Below, one piece after another: positions 34,304 through 41,704 of a DNA stretch of 63,840 nucleotides. Within the stretch, counting starts at the first letter, position 1. Each line of letters begins with the position of its first letter. The translations under genes were made by a program, and so were the position numbers. The notes below the pieces were generated by a model, which saw nothing but the letters and a program-made list of their open reading frames with translations, ran no database searches and was not told where the DNA came from. This DNA comes from an uncultured Bacteroidales bacterium (GTDB lineage Bacteria > Bacteroidota > Bacteroidia > Bacteroidales > Paludibacteraceae): positions 1-63,840 of the forward strand of contig ONEZ01000021.1 of the NCBI GenBank assembly GCA_900316995.1. The letters run 5' to 3'.

Positions 34304-35530
34304 ATGAAACGTACGCTTTTTTCTGCATTATTTACACTGTTTGCAATATGTTCAAATGCCTTCACTATAAATGGCAAGGTTACTGACGCAGGCGTACCTG
34401 TACCATACACCAGTATTTATGTAAAGGAAAATCCTCAAAACGGCACAATATCAGACCTAAAAGGTGTGTTTTCTCTTGATGATGTTAATGCAGGGCAAAC
34501 CTTAGTGGTATCATTTATTGGTTATAAAACCATGGATATTAAACTTAAAAAGGCGCCTAAAGACACGTTACGTATTGGACTTGTGGAGCAACCTATTCTT
34601 CTACAGGAGGCGTCAGTGAACTCCAAAAATAAAAAACTCAGCCATAAAAAACAGATGAAACTTATGATTGCTGATGTGCGCCGGCAAATGGAGCGTGATT
34701 TTCCAGACAGCACAAACGTACGTTATAATGTTAACTCTGATTATGGCGTGTATAACTCAGATGAAGTGGTGGCTATTGAAGATTTAGGTGGTGACATAGT
34801 GGAGATGACCGGGCGAGGCAAAGACAAGAAAGATATTATTCAGATGCGTATTAATTGGATTACACGTTATCGCGACGCCCACACTCAGCGTAACTATGAG
34901 CGTCTTGACTCCACACTCAAGAAAAGCACTAACGCTAAATTAGTACATTATGCCGATTCCAGCCGATGGGTGCACAAATTCCTTTGGGGCAGTGGCATTA
35001 AATCCGGCTTTGACCGATTTTCAGACCACCCTAACCGCTGGGATGTTGAGGAACGTGATTCTGTAGTTGTTTTCTCCTACACAGAAAGCCGTAATTACAT
35101 TGGCATTGTGAAGGGAAACCTTGTGCTATCTTTCTTTCTTGACCCAATTACATATCGTGTCTTAAAGCAGTCTCAGCAGCTACAGGTTGACGTTAATATT
35201 CCATTTGGTTATAAGCTAACTAAAGAGCAGATTCAGATGCTGAATACAATTGTGATAGGAGTGCAGTTTGATAAATATAGGGTAAAACGTGCTCATGTTG
35301 ACATCAAACGTAATATCCTATACACCTCCTACCCCGATGACCGTTATGGTGTTAAAGAGAAGAATGTTATTACAAACATTCACATAGAGGATCGTCGCCG
35401 CAAAAAGCCTATTGACTTTAAACAGACAGGCTCCATTAAGGTTAATTCCGCCCAGTTTGGAGTGAGGCCATTCCCCAAGGCTGAAGAGATGGCTCGCTAC
35501 CCTCTCACCCTCAAACCCAAACCGGAATAA
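34304..35530 (+). CDS. Exported protein with carboxypeptidase-like regulatory domain
   Basis: The 408-residue protein has a signal peptide (MKRTLFSALFTLFAICSNAF), then a CarboxypepD_reg-like beta-sandwich (INGKVTDAGVPVPYTSIYVKE...GTISDLKGVFSLDDV...VVSFIGYKT, ~22-95), the type found before SusC plugs. The remaining ~300 residues are mixed alpha/beta without recognisable motifs and are typical of Bacteroidetes surface-associated proteins. Location is probably periplasm or outer membrane. The stop is directly followed by R4 copy B. Confidence 0.8.
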   Translation: MKRTLFSALFTLFAICSNAFTINGKVTDAGVPVPYTSIYVKENPQNGTISDLKGVFSLDDVNAGQTLVVSFIGYKTMDIKLKKAPKDTLRIGLVEQPILLQEASVNSKNKKLSHKKQMKLMIADVRRQMERDFPDSTNVRYNVNSDYGVYNSDEVVAIEDLGGDIVEMTGRGKDKKDIIQMRINWITRYRDAHTQRNYERLDSTLKKSTNAKLVHYADSSRWVHKFLWGSGIKSGFDRFSDHPNRWDVEERDSVVVFSYTESRNYIGIVKGNLVLSFFLDPITYRVLKQSQQLQVDVNIPFGYKLTKEQIQMLNTIVIGVQFDKYRVKRAHVDIKRNILYTSYPDDRYGVKEKNVITNIHIEDRRRKKPIDFKQTGSIKVNSAQFGVRPFPKAEEMARYPLTLKPKPE

Positions 35531-35531
35531 A

Positions 35532-35741
35532 TTACAGTGAGCCCCTTGTACAGTGCCCATTCTCAGGCTCAGCCCTTTTGTAAAGGGCACTACCTACGGT
35601 GATTACTCGCTGCATTCGGCATAATCAAAACAAGTTTTGCTTCTGCTCTCATTTGCTGAGTAACATAACGGGCCCCTCCCGCTATATGTCTCCGCGGGTG
35701 GAGACGCTTCGTATGGGCACTGTACAAGGGGCTCACTGTAA
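35532..35741. repeat. R4 structured element, copy B, with 29-bp perfect terminal repeats
   Basis: The 29 bases at 35532-35560 (starting TTACAGTGAGCCCC) are the exact reverse complement of 35713-35741. Inside, GCCCTTT-TGT-AAAGGGC (35572-35588) and GTCTCC-GCGGGT-GGAGAC (35688-35705) are the same as in copy A. The middle hairpin is replaced by another fold, with TTACTC (35603-35608) pairing GAGTAA (35658-35663) and an AAAAC-AA-GTTTT tip (35627-35638). It begins one base after a stop codon. Confidence 0.85.
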
Positions 35742-35880
35742 CTTCTGTTTAAAAAACATTATCAAAAGCCCAAAATTCATATATTATTATTATCTTTGGC
35801 ACAAAATTGATAGATATACAATAGCCTATAGCAAAAAACTATTAGACACTATAAATATTAACTAAGCATTACTATCGTTT

Positions 35881-36054
35881 CACGTTCACCCGAAAGGCCT
35901 AGGAAACTTATTTGGAATAGAACATACAGAAACGAGAAAAGATGTAGTCTGGATTTGACACATTGATTTTCAACGATAGGAATCACCGCATTATATGCGT
36001 GTGTTTTCTTCGGAAAATCAAAGGTTCCAATCCTAGGCTGCCTTGGTGAACGTG
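35881..36054. ncRNA. Candidate long-stem structured RNA or inverted-repeat element
   Basis: Five stacked complementary blocks close a 174-base segment: CACGTTCACC (35881-35890) with GGTGAACGTG (36045-36054), AAGG (35894-35897) with CCTT (36041-36044), CCTAGGA (35898-35904) with TCCTAGG (36031-36037), and TTGGAA (35912-35917) with TTCCAA (36025-36030). Inside are TTGATTTTC (35963-35971) with GAAAATCAA (36013-36021) and a CGCAT-TAT-ATGCG tip (35987-35999). It is single copy here and has no matching family that I know. It may be a small RNA, a mRNA leader structure or a relic mobile element. The strand is unknown. Confidence 0.45.
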
Positions 36055-36091
36055 CGAGAAAACCACGCATTTCTTTTGTACGTACACCGAC

Positions 36092-36123
36092 GTGAATTGA
36101 TAGAACTGCTACAATCAATTCAC
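36092..36123 (+). promoter_or_regulatory. Perfect 10-bp inverted repeat just before the sulfatase ATG
   Basis: GTGAATTGAT (36092-36101) and ATCAATTCAC (36114-36123) flank a 12-base loop and end four bases before the ATG at 36128. It could hide the start region in mRNA or be a repressor operator. No Bacteroidetes -7 box is clear nearby. Confidence 0.5.
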
Positions 36124-36127
36124 ATTT

Positions 36128-37924
36128 ATGAACAAATTTATCCAGTTTCGGGACAAATGTAGAGAGTCAAAGTACGTTTCGTTAATCATCTTCTGTTTTC
36201 TTGCAATTAATTTATTTCTTCAGTGTGTTATAAGTCATTGTCAGATTTTTAATTCGATACTAATATCGTCAATAATAAGTCAGCCTGTAGTAGCATTGTC
36301 GTTTTATGCCCCAAAACTGATAATTTCATTATCACTTGCAAGCTTTGTTTTCCTGTTCAAAGATAAACGGTGGTCTGTAATTATTTCAATTATTGTAAAT
36401 GTTTGGATATATGCTGAGTTGATGTACTTCAGAGCAAATCATCTTACACTTGATTCATATACAATGATAATGGTGAGCAATATGGAAGGCTTTTGGTCGA
36501 GTTTACTATTGCTTATTAATCCAATAGATGTTATATATTTCATATTATCATTGGTGTTTCTTGCCCTAACATGCATTTTTAATAATAATAAATTTGAATG
36601 GAAAACATTTCTTGTTGTATTTGTAGTTTGTCTTATGGCGAATACAATTGATTGCTTCGTTAAATGGAAAAAAATTGATAATGAACATTCCAAAATGTTG
36701 ATTGAATTAATAGGAGAATCAGGTGATGAAATTTTTCCTCCAGGTGCAAATGGTCAGCGTGTTGATTTATTTCTTCATCCATTTTCTTTTGATATGGTTG
36801 GTCAACTATATGGAACAAATGACAAATATCTATATGATTACTCCATTATACATGCATTGTTGTATAATTTGAAAGAACTTATATCAATGAAAAGTGATAA
36901 AACTGAGTTAGATAATATAAACTTAGATTTATTAAATCATGGAAGTATTGAAGTTAGTCATGATGGTAAATTATTAATATGTTTAATTGAAAGCCTTGAA
37001 AACTGGGTAATTACTCCTGATTATACTCCTAACCTTTTCAAATTATCTAAAATGAGTAATATATTGTATTGTAACAAAATTACCTCACAGGCACGTAGAG
37101 GTACATCTGCCGATGGTCAAATGATAGCCGTAACAGGTATGTTACCTATAAGGGGTGGAGCTGTGTGTTTTAGGTACCCTCATAATAGATTTCCCTCAGT
37201 TTTTGAAATTTACAAGAAAGAGCCTAATTGTGCATTCTTCCCACACAACTTAACAGTTTGGAATCAAGAAGAGATGAGTAAAGCATATATGATTGATACA
37301 AATTACGTGGTGCCTGAGTATGATAACGTGTTATTTAGAACAGTTTGTGATTCTGCAAGATATTATTCAAACATGCTATTTATTACATCTTCCACTCATT
37401 CTCCATTCACAAAACAATCAGATAGCTCAAGACTATCAGTGCTAGATGATATGCCAAAGTTTATGAAAGCATACATAAAGAGCTGCAATTATATGGATGA
37501 GTCTGTTAAAATTTTAATTGATCATATTGAAAATGATCCTGTTTTTTCTGATTATACTATTGTAATAACAGGTGATCATACTATATTTCAAGATGAGAAA
37601 CGAGATGAATTCGTACAATATTGTAAAGAAAAGAAGTTGGAACTTTCAGTAGAAGAAGCCTATTGCCCATTGATAGTATATTCTCCAAAAATCAATGGTA
37701 ATATCAATATTACTGATATCGCTTATCAAATGGACATATACCCTACAATCCTTCACTTAATAGGATGTGAAGATTATTATTGGAAGGGATTTGGTGTAAA
37801 TCTGCTTGATTCTGTTGCCAGAAAGAATCGCCCCATCACTGAGGATGAGGCGTTTGAACTTTCAGATAAAATTATAAGAGCTGATTATTTCAGGACATAC
37901 CTTGACTCTTTACATAATTACTAA
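36128..37924 (+). CDS. LTA synthase/phosphoethanolamine transferase-like membrane sulfatase
   Basis: The 598-residue protein has about five N-terminal transmembrane segments (~18-40, 45-70, 78-100, 130-155, 160-180) and a periplasmic alkaline-phosphatase-fold domain (~270-580). The expected catalytic threonine is in ARRGTSADGQ (~335), with metal-binding HSPF, ITGDHT (~490) and DIYPTILHL. Relatives add phosphoethanolamine or glycerol phosphate to lipid A, glycans or teichoic acids. The substrate is unknown. The gene is distinctly AT-rich relative to its neighbours, suggesting later acquisition. Confidence 0.82.
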   Translation: MNKFIQFRDKCRESKYVSLIIFCFLAINLFLQCVISHCQIFNSILISSIISQPVVALSFYAPKLIISLSLASFVFLFKDKRWSVIISIIVNVWIYAELMYFRANHLTLDSYTMIMVSNMEGFWSSLLLLINPIDVIYFILSLVFLALTCIFNNNKFEWKTFLVVFVVCLMANTIDCFVKWKKIDNEHSKMLIELIGESGDEIFPPGANGQRVDLFLHPFSFDMVGQLYGTNDKYLYDYSIIHALLYNLKELISMKSDKTELDNINLDLLNHGSIEVSHDGKLLICLIESLENWVITPDYTPNLFKLSKMSNILYCNKITSQARRGTSADGQMIAVTGMLPIRGGAVCFRYPHNRFPSVFEIYKKEPNCAFFPHNLTVWNQEEMSKAYMIDTNYVVPEYDNVLFRTVCDSARYYSNMLFITSSTHSPFTKQSDSSRLSVLDDMPKFMKAYIKSCNYMDESVKILIDHIENDPVFSDYTIVITGDHTIFQDEKRDEFVQYCKEKKLELSVEEAYCPLIVYSPKINGNINITDIAYQMDIYPTILHLIGCEDYYWKGFGVNLLDSVARKNRPITEDEAFELSDKIIRADYFRTYLDSLHNY

Positions 37925-37934
37925 GTTGAGCAAG

Positions 37935-38132
37935 TTATTCAGTCGTTGGCTCTCCAACACTGAAATGTTCGTCACAATAATCGGTTACAAGGTCTGAGTA
38001 GTGTTTGAGCTCGGATTCGAGTTCATCTATTTTAGACGTAAAGCTAGGATCTGTTTCATCAAGCTGTTTTAGGAGGATTTCTACTCTTTCAACAGCCTGA
38101 TTATATTCCTCAATTGTTTCAATCTTTTTCAT
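37935..38132 (-). CDS. Small acidic protein following hipA
   Basis: This 65-residue, strongly acidic helical protein (MKKIETIEEYNQAVERVEILLKQL...ELKHYSDLVTDYCDEHFSV) resembles the N-terminal helical domain often found before HTH domains in HigA-type regulators. The ATG at 38130-38132 begins one base after the hipA stop (TAATATG), so it is co-translated; a start at 38147 would be inside hipA. It may modulate the toxin-antitoxin module. I found no firm family. Confidence 0.65.
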   Translation of the reverse strand: MKKIETIEEYNQAVERVEILLKQLDETDPSFTSKIDELESELKHYSDLVTDYCDEHFSVGEPTTE

Positions 38133-38133
38133 A

Positions 38134-39423
38134 TTATAGTTTCCCAACTCTAAGGTTTGACTTTACTCTTTTTACTGTGCTTTCTGGAATATCTGGTTCC
38201 AAGTAGTTGTCAATATTTTTGAAAACATCTTCAATCTCACTTATAATGGATTGAGCTTTTGATGTTTTAATTGAGGCGTTCTCTGCAACAGCAAGTAAGT
38301 CTTCTCGCTTTATGTTATCTCTTTTGCCGTTTATGCTCATTTGGTGCATGTTTGTGTAATCCCCATCTGGTTTGTAGGCGTATGTCATATCATACGCAGG
38401 GGATAGTTTCCATACATTATCTGTATCTAAAAGGAATGAAAAGTTTTTTGTGTGGTCATCTTGATTACGACCTATAACATTAAACACCATTCTCCTGAAT
38501 ACCTGCTCCATCTCCGCACTTGTTAAATGCATTTGGCGCATAACGCCCAAAAGATATTCGTATGCAAATGCGCCTGGGGTGTTGAAATCGCTGTGAGCCA
38601 AACCGCAAAGTGTTACCATGTGGACTCGATGTTTGCCACCTACTCTGTCAAAACGTTTTGTCATAAAGTGTTTTCGCTTCCTGTCTGGCAACAAGAAGCT
38701 CTCTGTCATCTCAATTCCACAGTCTAATGCAATCTTATAATATGAGTATTCCAAACAACCATAATAAGCCGGATCTCCAAGGTTTCCGTTTGTTACACCA
38801 TCCATTTTCAGCAGGTAGTGCTCAAAATCATCTGGCGCATCAACTTGACCAGATAAAATCTGACCAGTGCTTTTATTATATGCAACTACAGCTTTGGCTC
38901 TTGATCCTCCTGCAGATGTGCCTATTCTTATAATTGTTTGCAGAGCTTTTTCATTATCAGAAATATTAGTGTCAAGAGTTTTTTTGAATTGTAGTGCTTG
39001 TAATGCTATGTCAACAAGTGTATTCAGCTCAATTTCAACTGACTTGTTTAGTGTGGTGGATGTTTCTGGCTCGAAACATAGTGCTCCCATTGCTCTAGAA
39101 CCTTGAAATAGGAGACGCTCTATGGTGTTGTATGTCTCAGGGTCTCTACCCTGCTTGGCAAGCCATGTGTTTATTAGGTAATTACCGAATGTGTCTGGCA
39201 GGCTGTCAGCAATAAAGCCAGGTAGTCCTCTGTATGTATTGTAATTCAATTCGTTGAAATTATATACAACTCCCTTTTTTACAGGGACAAACAATGGTGA
39301 TGGCTCAATTCCTTTTTTTGAAAACTCAGGATCATATTCAAAGAATATATTACCACTCTGCTCATCTCTTGCTAATGAGCCTACCTTTTGATTCCATAAT
39401 GTTACTTTTGCAATATTGACCAT
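38134..39423 (-). CDS. hipA: HipA-type serine/threonine kinase toxin
   Basis: HipA kinases phosphorylate aminoacyl-tRNA synthetases (GltX in E. coli) and cause growth arrest. The 429-residue protein has the N-subdomain (~1-110, with FVPVKKGVVYNFN and GLPGFIADSLPDTFG), a glycine-rich loop IGTSAGGSRAKAVVAY (~165-180) whose serine is the usual autophosphorylation site, the catalytic loop NVIGRNQDDHTKNFSFL (~305-320), and the DFG-like SPAYDMTYAY. The HipB-type gene lies three bases upstream. This is a complete, single-chain HipA. Confidence 0.92.
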   Translation of the reverse strand: MVNIAKVTLWNQKVGSLARDEQSGNIFFEYDPEFSKKGIEPSPLFVPVKKGVVYNFNELNYNTYRGLPGFIADSLPDTFGNYLINTWLAKQGRDPETYNTIERLLFQGSRAMGALCFEPETSTTLNKSVEIELNTLVDIALQALQFKKTLDTNISDNEKALQTIIRIGTSAGGSRAKAVVAYNKSTGQILSGQVDAPDDFEHYLLKMDGVTNGNLGDPAYYGCLEYSYYKIALDCGIEMTESFLLPDRKRKHFMTKRFDRVGGKHRVHMVTLCGLAHSDFNTPGAFAYEYLLGVMRQMHLTSAEMEQVFRRMVFNVIGRNQDDHTKNFSFLLDTDNVWKLSPAYDMTYAYKPDGDYTNMHQMSINGKRDNIKREDLLAVAENASIKTSKAQSIISEIEDVFKNIDNYLEPDIPESTVKRVKSNLRVGKL

Positions 39424-39426
39424 AGG

Positions 39427-39717
39427 TTAATTCTTTTTGTTTCGTACTCTGGTTATTATGTAGGGTGCAGCCTCCTCCATTGCAATAGGGCTGATTGGTG
39501 CGTTTGTTTCAAAAGCGTCAAGAATGTTAAGCTTTTGCAAATGCCTGAGGATGGTTATTAGTGAATCAATTGTACCTCCCTTACCGTTCTCAAAATTTGT
39601 GATGGTGGCACGGGCTATACCAGCCTTTTCCGCCAGCTCCTGCTGACTGATACGTGCATTGATTCTCATTTGCTTGATGTGCCGGCCAAGTTCTTCTCTA
39701 ATGGCCTTGTCACTCAT
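39427..39717 (-). CDS. hipB: HipB-type HTH antitoxin
   Basis: This 96-residue protein has an XRE helix-turn-helix at residues ~10-65 (IKQMRINARISQQELAEKAGIARATITNFENGKGGTIDSL) and a C-terminal tail (ISPIAMEEAAPYIITRVRNKKN). It should bind the HipA kinase and repress the operon. The frame starts at 39732, and ATG 39717 (MSDKAIREELG) is equally possible; I chose it because it begins right before the first HTH helix. A -7 box is at 39761-39768. Confidence 0.85.
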   Translation of the reverse strand: MSDKAIREELGRHIKQMRINARISQQELAEKAGIARATITNFENGKGGTIDSLITILRHLQKLNILDAFETNAPISPIAMEEAAPYIITRVRNKKN

Positions 39718-39760
39718 GAAATAGTTTACCATTGCTATGGGATGCTTATTGTTTACAATG

Positions 39761-39768
39761 CAAAGATA
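39761..39768 (-). promoter_or_regulatory. hipBA promoter with possible operator
   Basis: TATCTTTG on the minus strand is the -7 box. AAAGAT (39763-39768 region) and ATCTTT downstream in the plus direction form a 6-bp inverted repeat over it, which may be the HipB site, but the arms are short. Confidence 0.5.
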
Positions 39769-39802
39769 AACTTTTTAATCTTTATATCCAAATATAACGC
39801 AT

Positions 39803-39843
39803 AAAAAAATAGTCATAAAGTGCTATTATGGCACTTTATGACT
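39803..39843 (-). terminator. Rho-independent terminator
   Basis: A perfect 13-bp stem, AGTCATAAAGTGC (39811-39823) with GCACTTTATGACT (39831-39843), is followed on the minus strand by ATTTTTTTAT. It lies just downstream of the transporter remnant at 39867-39985 and probably was its terminator. It now separates the two toxin systems. Confidence 0.8.
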
Positions 39844-39866
39844 AAATGTTTATGCAGAGAAGGGTC

Positions 39867-39985
39867 TCAGTTCTCAACTATCAGCTCAGACCGTCTGCTG
39901 TAGATGCGGGCCATGATGCCGCCGCTGATGTTGTGCCATACGCTGAACACCGAGCCAGAAATGGCTGCAAGCGGATACTCCTTGG
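39867..39985 (-). pseudogene. C-terminal remnant of a bile acid:sodium symporter gene
   Basis: The minus strand encodes YPLAAISGSVFSVWHNISGG followed by IMARIYSRRS and a stop at 39867-39869. This is the C-terminus of the SLC10-type transporter found complete at 41705-42631 (YPLAAIPGAIFSVWHNISGG, IMARIYSRK), with obvious base-level similarity over ~85 bases but many differences. The upstream frame is not recognisable as transporter. So a second, decayed copy of the 3' end lies on the far side of the HipBST module. Confidence 0.75.
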
Positions 39986-40109
39986 GCTCTTCAACTTGTC
40001 TACTTCTTATTTCGCCTGTATTTTTGTTGTACTGTTGAAAGCGATGTGGCTGATATCTTTGTTACACCCCCAAGATTTTAGCTTAGCTATAAGAAAAAAC
40101 TGCCAGTCG

Positions 40110-41075
40110 TCACGGTATAAGTTTCCCTACCCTTTCAGTAATTAAGGCTTTGTAGTTTGCCTTGAGGTCAGGGGTAAGGAAGGAGATGTCGATGCGCTCA
40201 AACCATTTGTCTTTGTTAAGTGTCATATTGTGAATCAGCTTGTTTGCAACGGATTCCTTTATGCCAGATAAAACCATTGCCTCAACAAAATTGCACTTGC
40301 TGAAGCCTTCAATAATTTCATTATTCATTTTTCCAGCACCAATAAGAGGCATGGCCAGCTCATCGTGATCTTTGTCTAATACCAGTCTGACAGATATCAG
40401 ATCATAAGCAGGAGAAAGCCTATAGCCAATATTGGAATTCAACAAGGAAAAGTTTTTGCAATGCATATCTGAATTGCCTGTTATCCATGAAAACAGAACA
40501 ATCTCCCAGAAACGTTGTACATCTAACATCGATGACACAGAATATTTCTTAATTGTATCCGCTAACTGAAGATATGACCCCATATACTTGTGCTCTGTCA
40601 ACCTGTTTGACAATTGACACATGTCAAGCATAGAGCGTTTTTCTCCATTTTCGCCACGGTCAACTCTGCGCGTTATATAGGCAAGTTCACCATCATTCAT
40701 GCGTATTAGACCATGCTTAACTGTCTCTATACCGCATATCTCAGCCAAACTCATTGTAAGGTCCTCAACTTCAGGCATACAATTGTATGATGAGCTTTGC
40801 GGTTTAAGAATGTAGTTTCCCCATAGTCCCACGATGGTAAGCTTGTCAGGCTCATTTTTTCCTCCTCTGTTAATATCCAGAGCAATTTTAGGCTGGACAC
40901 CAGTAATAGAAGTGCTCCTTTCAATTATTTTAAGAGCCAAATCTTCTATATTGCTTCTGTTGTATGGCAAAAATGGAGCTTTTCTACTGCCAAATAATTT
41001 GGCGGCACAACCAGGATGATAATTTAATTCATCATTTTCAAGTTCCTTATAACAACACAGGCATCTATTCTTCAT
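40110..41075 (-). CDS. hipT: HipT-like kinase toxin of a split HipBST system
   Basis: This 321-residue protein corresponds to the kinase body of HipA without the N-subdomain. It starts with a cysteine cluster (CLCC...HPGC, ~5-23) that may bind zinc, then the Gly-rich loop STSITGVQPKIAL (~54-66) with two Ser/Thr positions for autophosphorylation. The catalytic WITGNSDMHCKNFSLL (~210-226) and SPAYDLISVRL follow. In the E. coli HipBST system HipT targets TrpS and is inhibited by HipS. It overlaps hipS by 11 bases. Confidence 0.88.
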   Translation of the reverse strand: MKNRCLCCYKELENDELNYHPGCAAKLFGSRKAPFLPYNRSNIEDLALKIIERSTSITGVQPKIALDINRGGKNEPDKLTIVGLWGNYILKPQSSSYNCMPEVEDLTMSLAEICGIETVKHGLIRMNDGELAYITRRVDRGENGEKRSMLDMCQLSNRLTEHKYMGSYLQLADTIKKYSVSSMLDVQRFWEIVLFSWITGNSDMHCKNFSLLNSNIGYRLSPAYDLISVRLVLDKDHDELAMPLIGAGKMNNEIIEGFSKCNFVEAMVLSGIKESVANKLIHNMTLNKDKWFERIDISFLTPDLKANYKALITERVGKLIP

Positions 41076-41385
41076 AATTGCTAACAGTTATATTCCCGAT
41101 GCAGTCTTTACAGCATAAAAGAAGCAGTTTCATTCTGTCTCGTGGATTTATTTTCCAGTTCTTGTCAACTATATCAAGCAACCATCCCTCAGGTATAAGT
41201 CCGTCAAATACAGGGAACATGAATTCCTTTTCAAAGACTTCTTCCTGTAAAGGCATAGTGGGACTCAAAGGAACGGCATCTTCCCGTTTCAGATATTCAG
41301 CGTCGTATTTAAAAAAATATCCGTCTGAATTTTCAACCAAAACACCACAAAATTGGTTGTTTATGTAAATCTTAGCCTTGCTCAT
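41065..41385 (-). CDS. hipS: HipS-like antitoxin (HipA N-subdomain)
   Basis: The 106-residue protein is the separate equivalent of the HipA N-terminal subdomain (couple_hipA): residues with GYFFKYDAEYLKREDAVPLSPTMPLQEE and FPVFDGLIPEGWLLDIV. In studied HipBST systems this small protein, not HipB, is the antitoxin that blocks the kinase. The gene overlaps hipB by 14 bases and hipT by 11, consistent with a co-translated three-gene unit. A CCKDC motif near the end is a species feature. Confidence 0.87.
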   Translation of the reverse strand: MSKAKIYINNQFCGVLVENSDGYFFKYDAEYLKREDAVPLSPTMPLQEEVFEKEFMFPVFDGLIPEGWLLDIVDKNWKINPRDRMKLLLLCCKDCIGNITVSNYEE

Positions 41386-41575
41386 TTATCTTGGTTGGAT
41401 ATAGGGATTCTCCAAAAAGTTCTAAAACCTGGTTTACTTTATTAAGTTGTACAGTAGCCTTCCCTCGCTCTAATTCCCTTACAAAACGTAATCCTACCCC
41501 GCTACGTTCAGCAAGTTCTACCTGTGTCAGCTTAAATAACTTACGTTTTTCTTTAATGTACTTTCCTAATTCCAT
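41372..41575 (-). CDS. hipB: HipB-type HTH regulator of HipBST
   Basis: A 67-residue XRE helix-turn-helix protein (MELGKYIKEKRKLFKLTQVELAERSGVGLRFVRELERGKATVQ) lacking any long tail. It represses and supports the downstream HipS/HipT pair. The ATG at 41573-41575 begins the HTH; the frame opens at 41587. Three similar ACCCG-containing sites in the promoter are its expected operators. Confidence 0.85.
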   Translation of the reverse strand: MELGKYIKEKRKLFKLTQVELAERSGVGLRFVRELERGKATVQLNKVNQVLELFGESLYPTKINEQG

Positions 41576-41583
41576 AATAGAAT

Positions 41584-41678
41584 ACACCCGTTAGGGTATA
41601 GTAAATAATTAAAACGTGAAAAATGATACCTATCGGGTACAAAGATAGTAATTTTTTTTAATTTTATACCCGATAGGT
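41584..41678 (-). promoter_or_regulatory. HipBST promoter with three operator-like sites
   Basis: The minus-strand -7 box TATCTTTG (41640-41647) is bracketed by ACCTATCGGGTA (41628-41639, at the start of transcription) and its exact reverse complement TACCCGATAGGT (41667-41678, at the -33 position). A third related site, ACCCGTTAGGGTA (about 41586-41598), is next to the start codon. Each site has TACC...GGTA-like symmetry, comparable to the HipB operators of E. coli. Confidence 0.75.
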
Positions 41679-41704
41679 GCTATTTTTATTAAACAAAATA
41701 TTCA

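Noticed and set aside
35858-36118. An 86-codon minus-strand frame in the gap before the sulfatase gene
   Set aside because: It covers the long complementary stem blocks, has no domain, promoter or ribosome site, and its codons are better explained by the inverted-repeat structure.
39846-40145. A 99-codon plus-strand frame between the two Hip systems
   Set aside because: Its antisense strand encodes the symporter C-terminal remnant, so the frame is a shadow.
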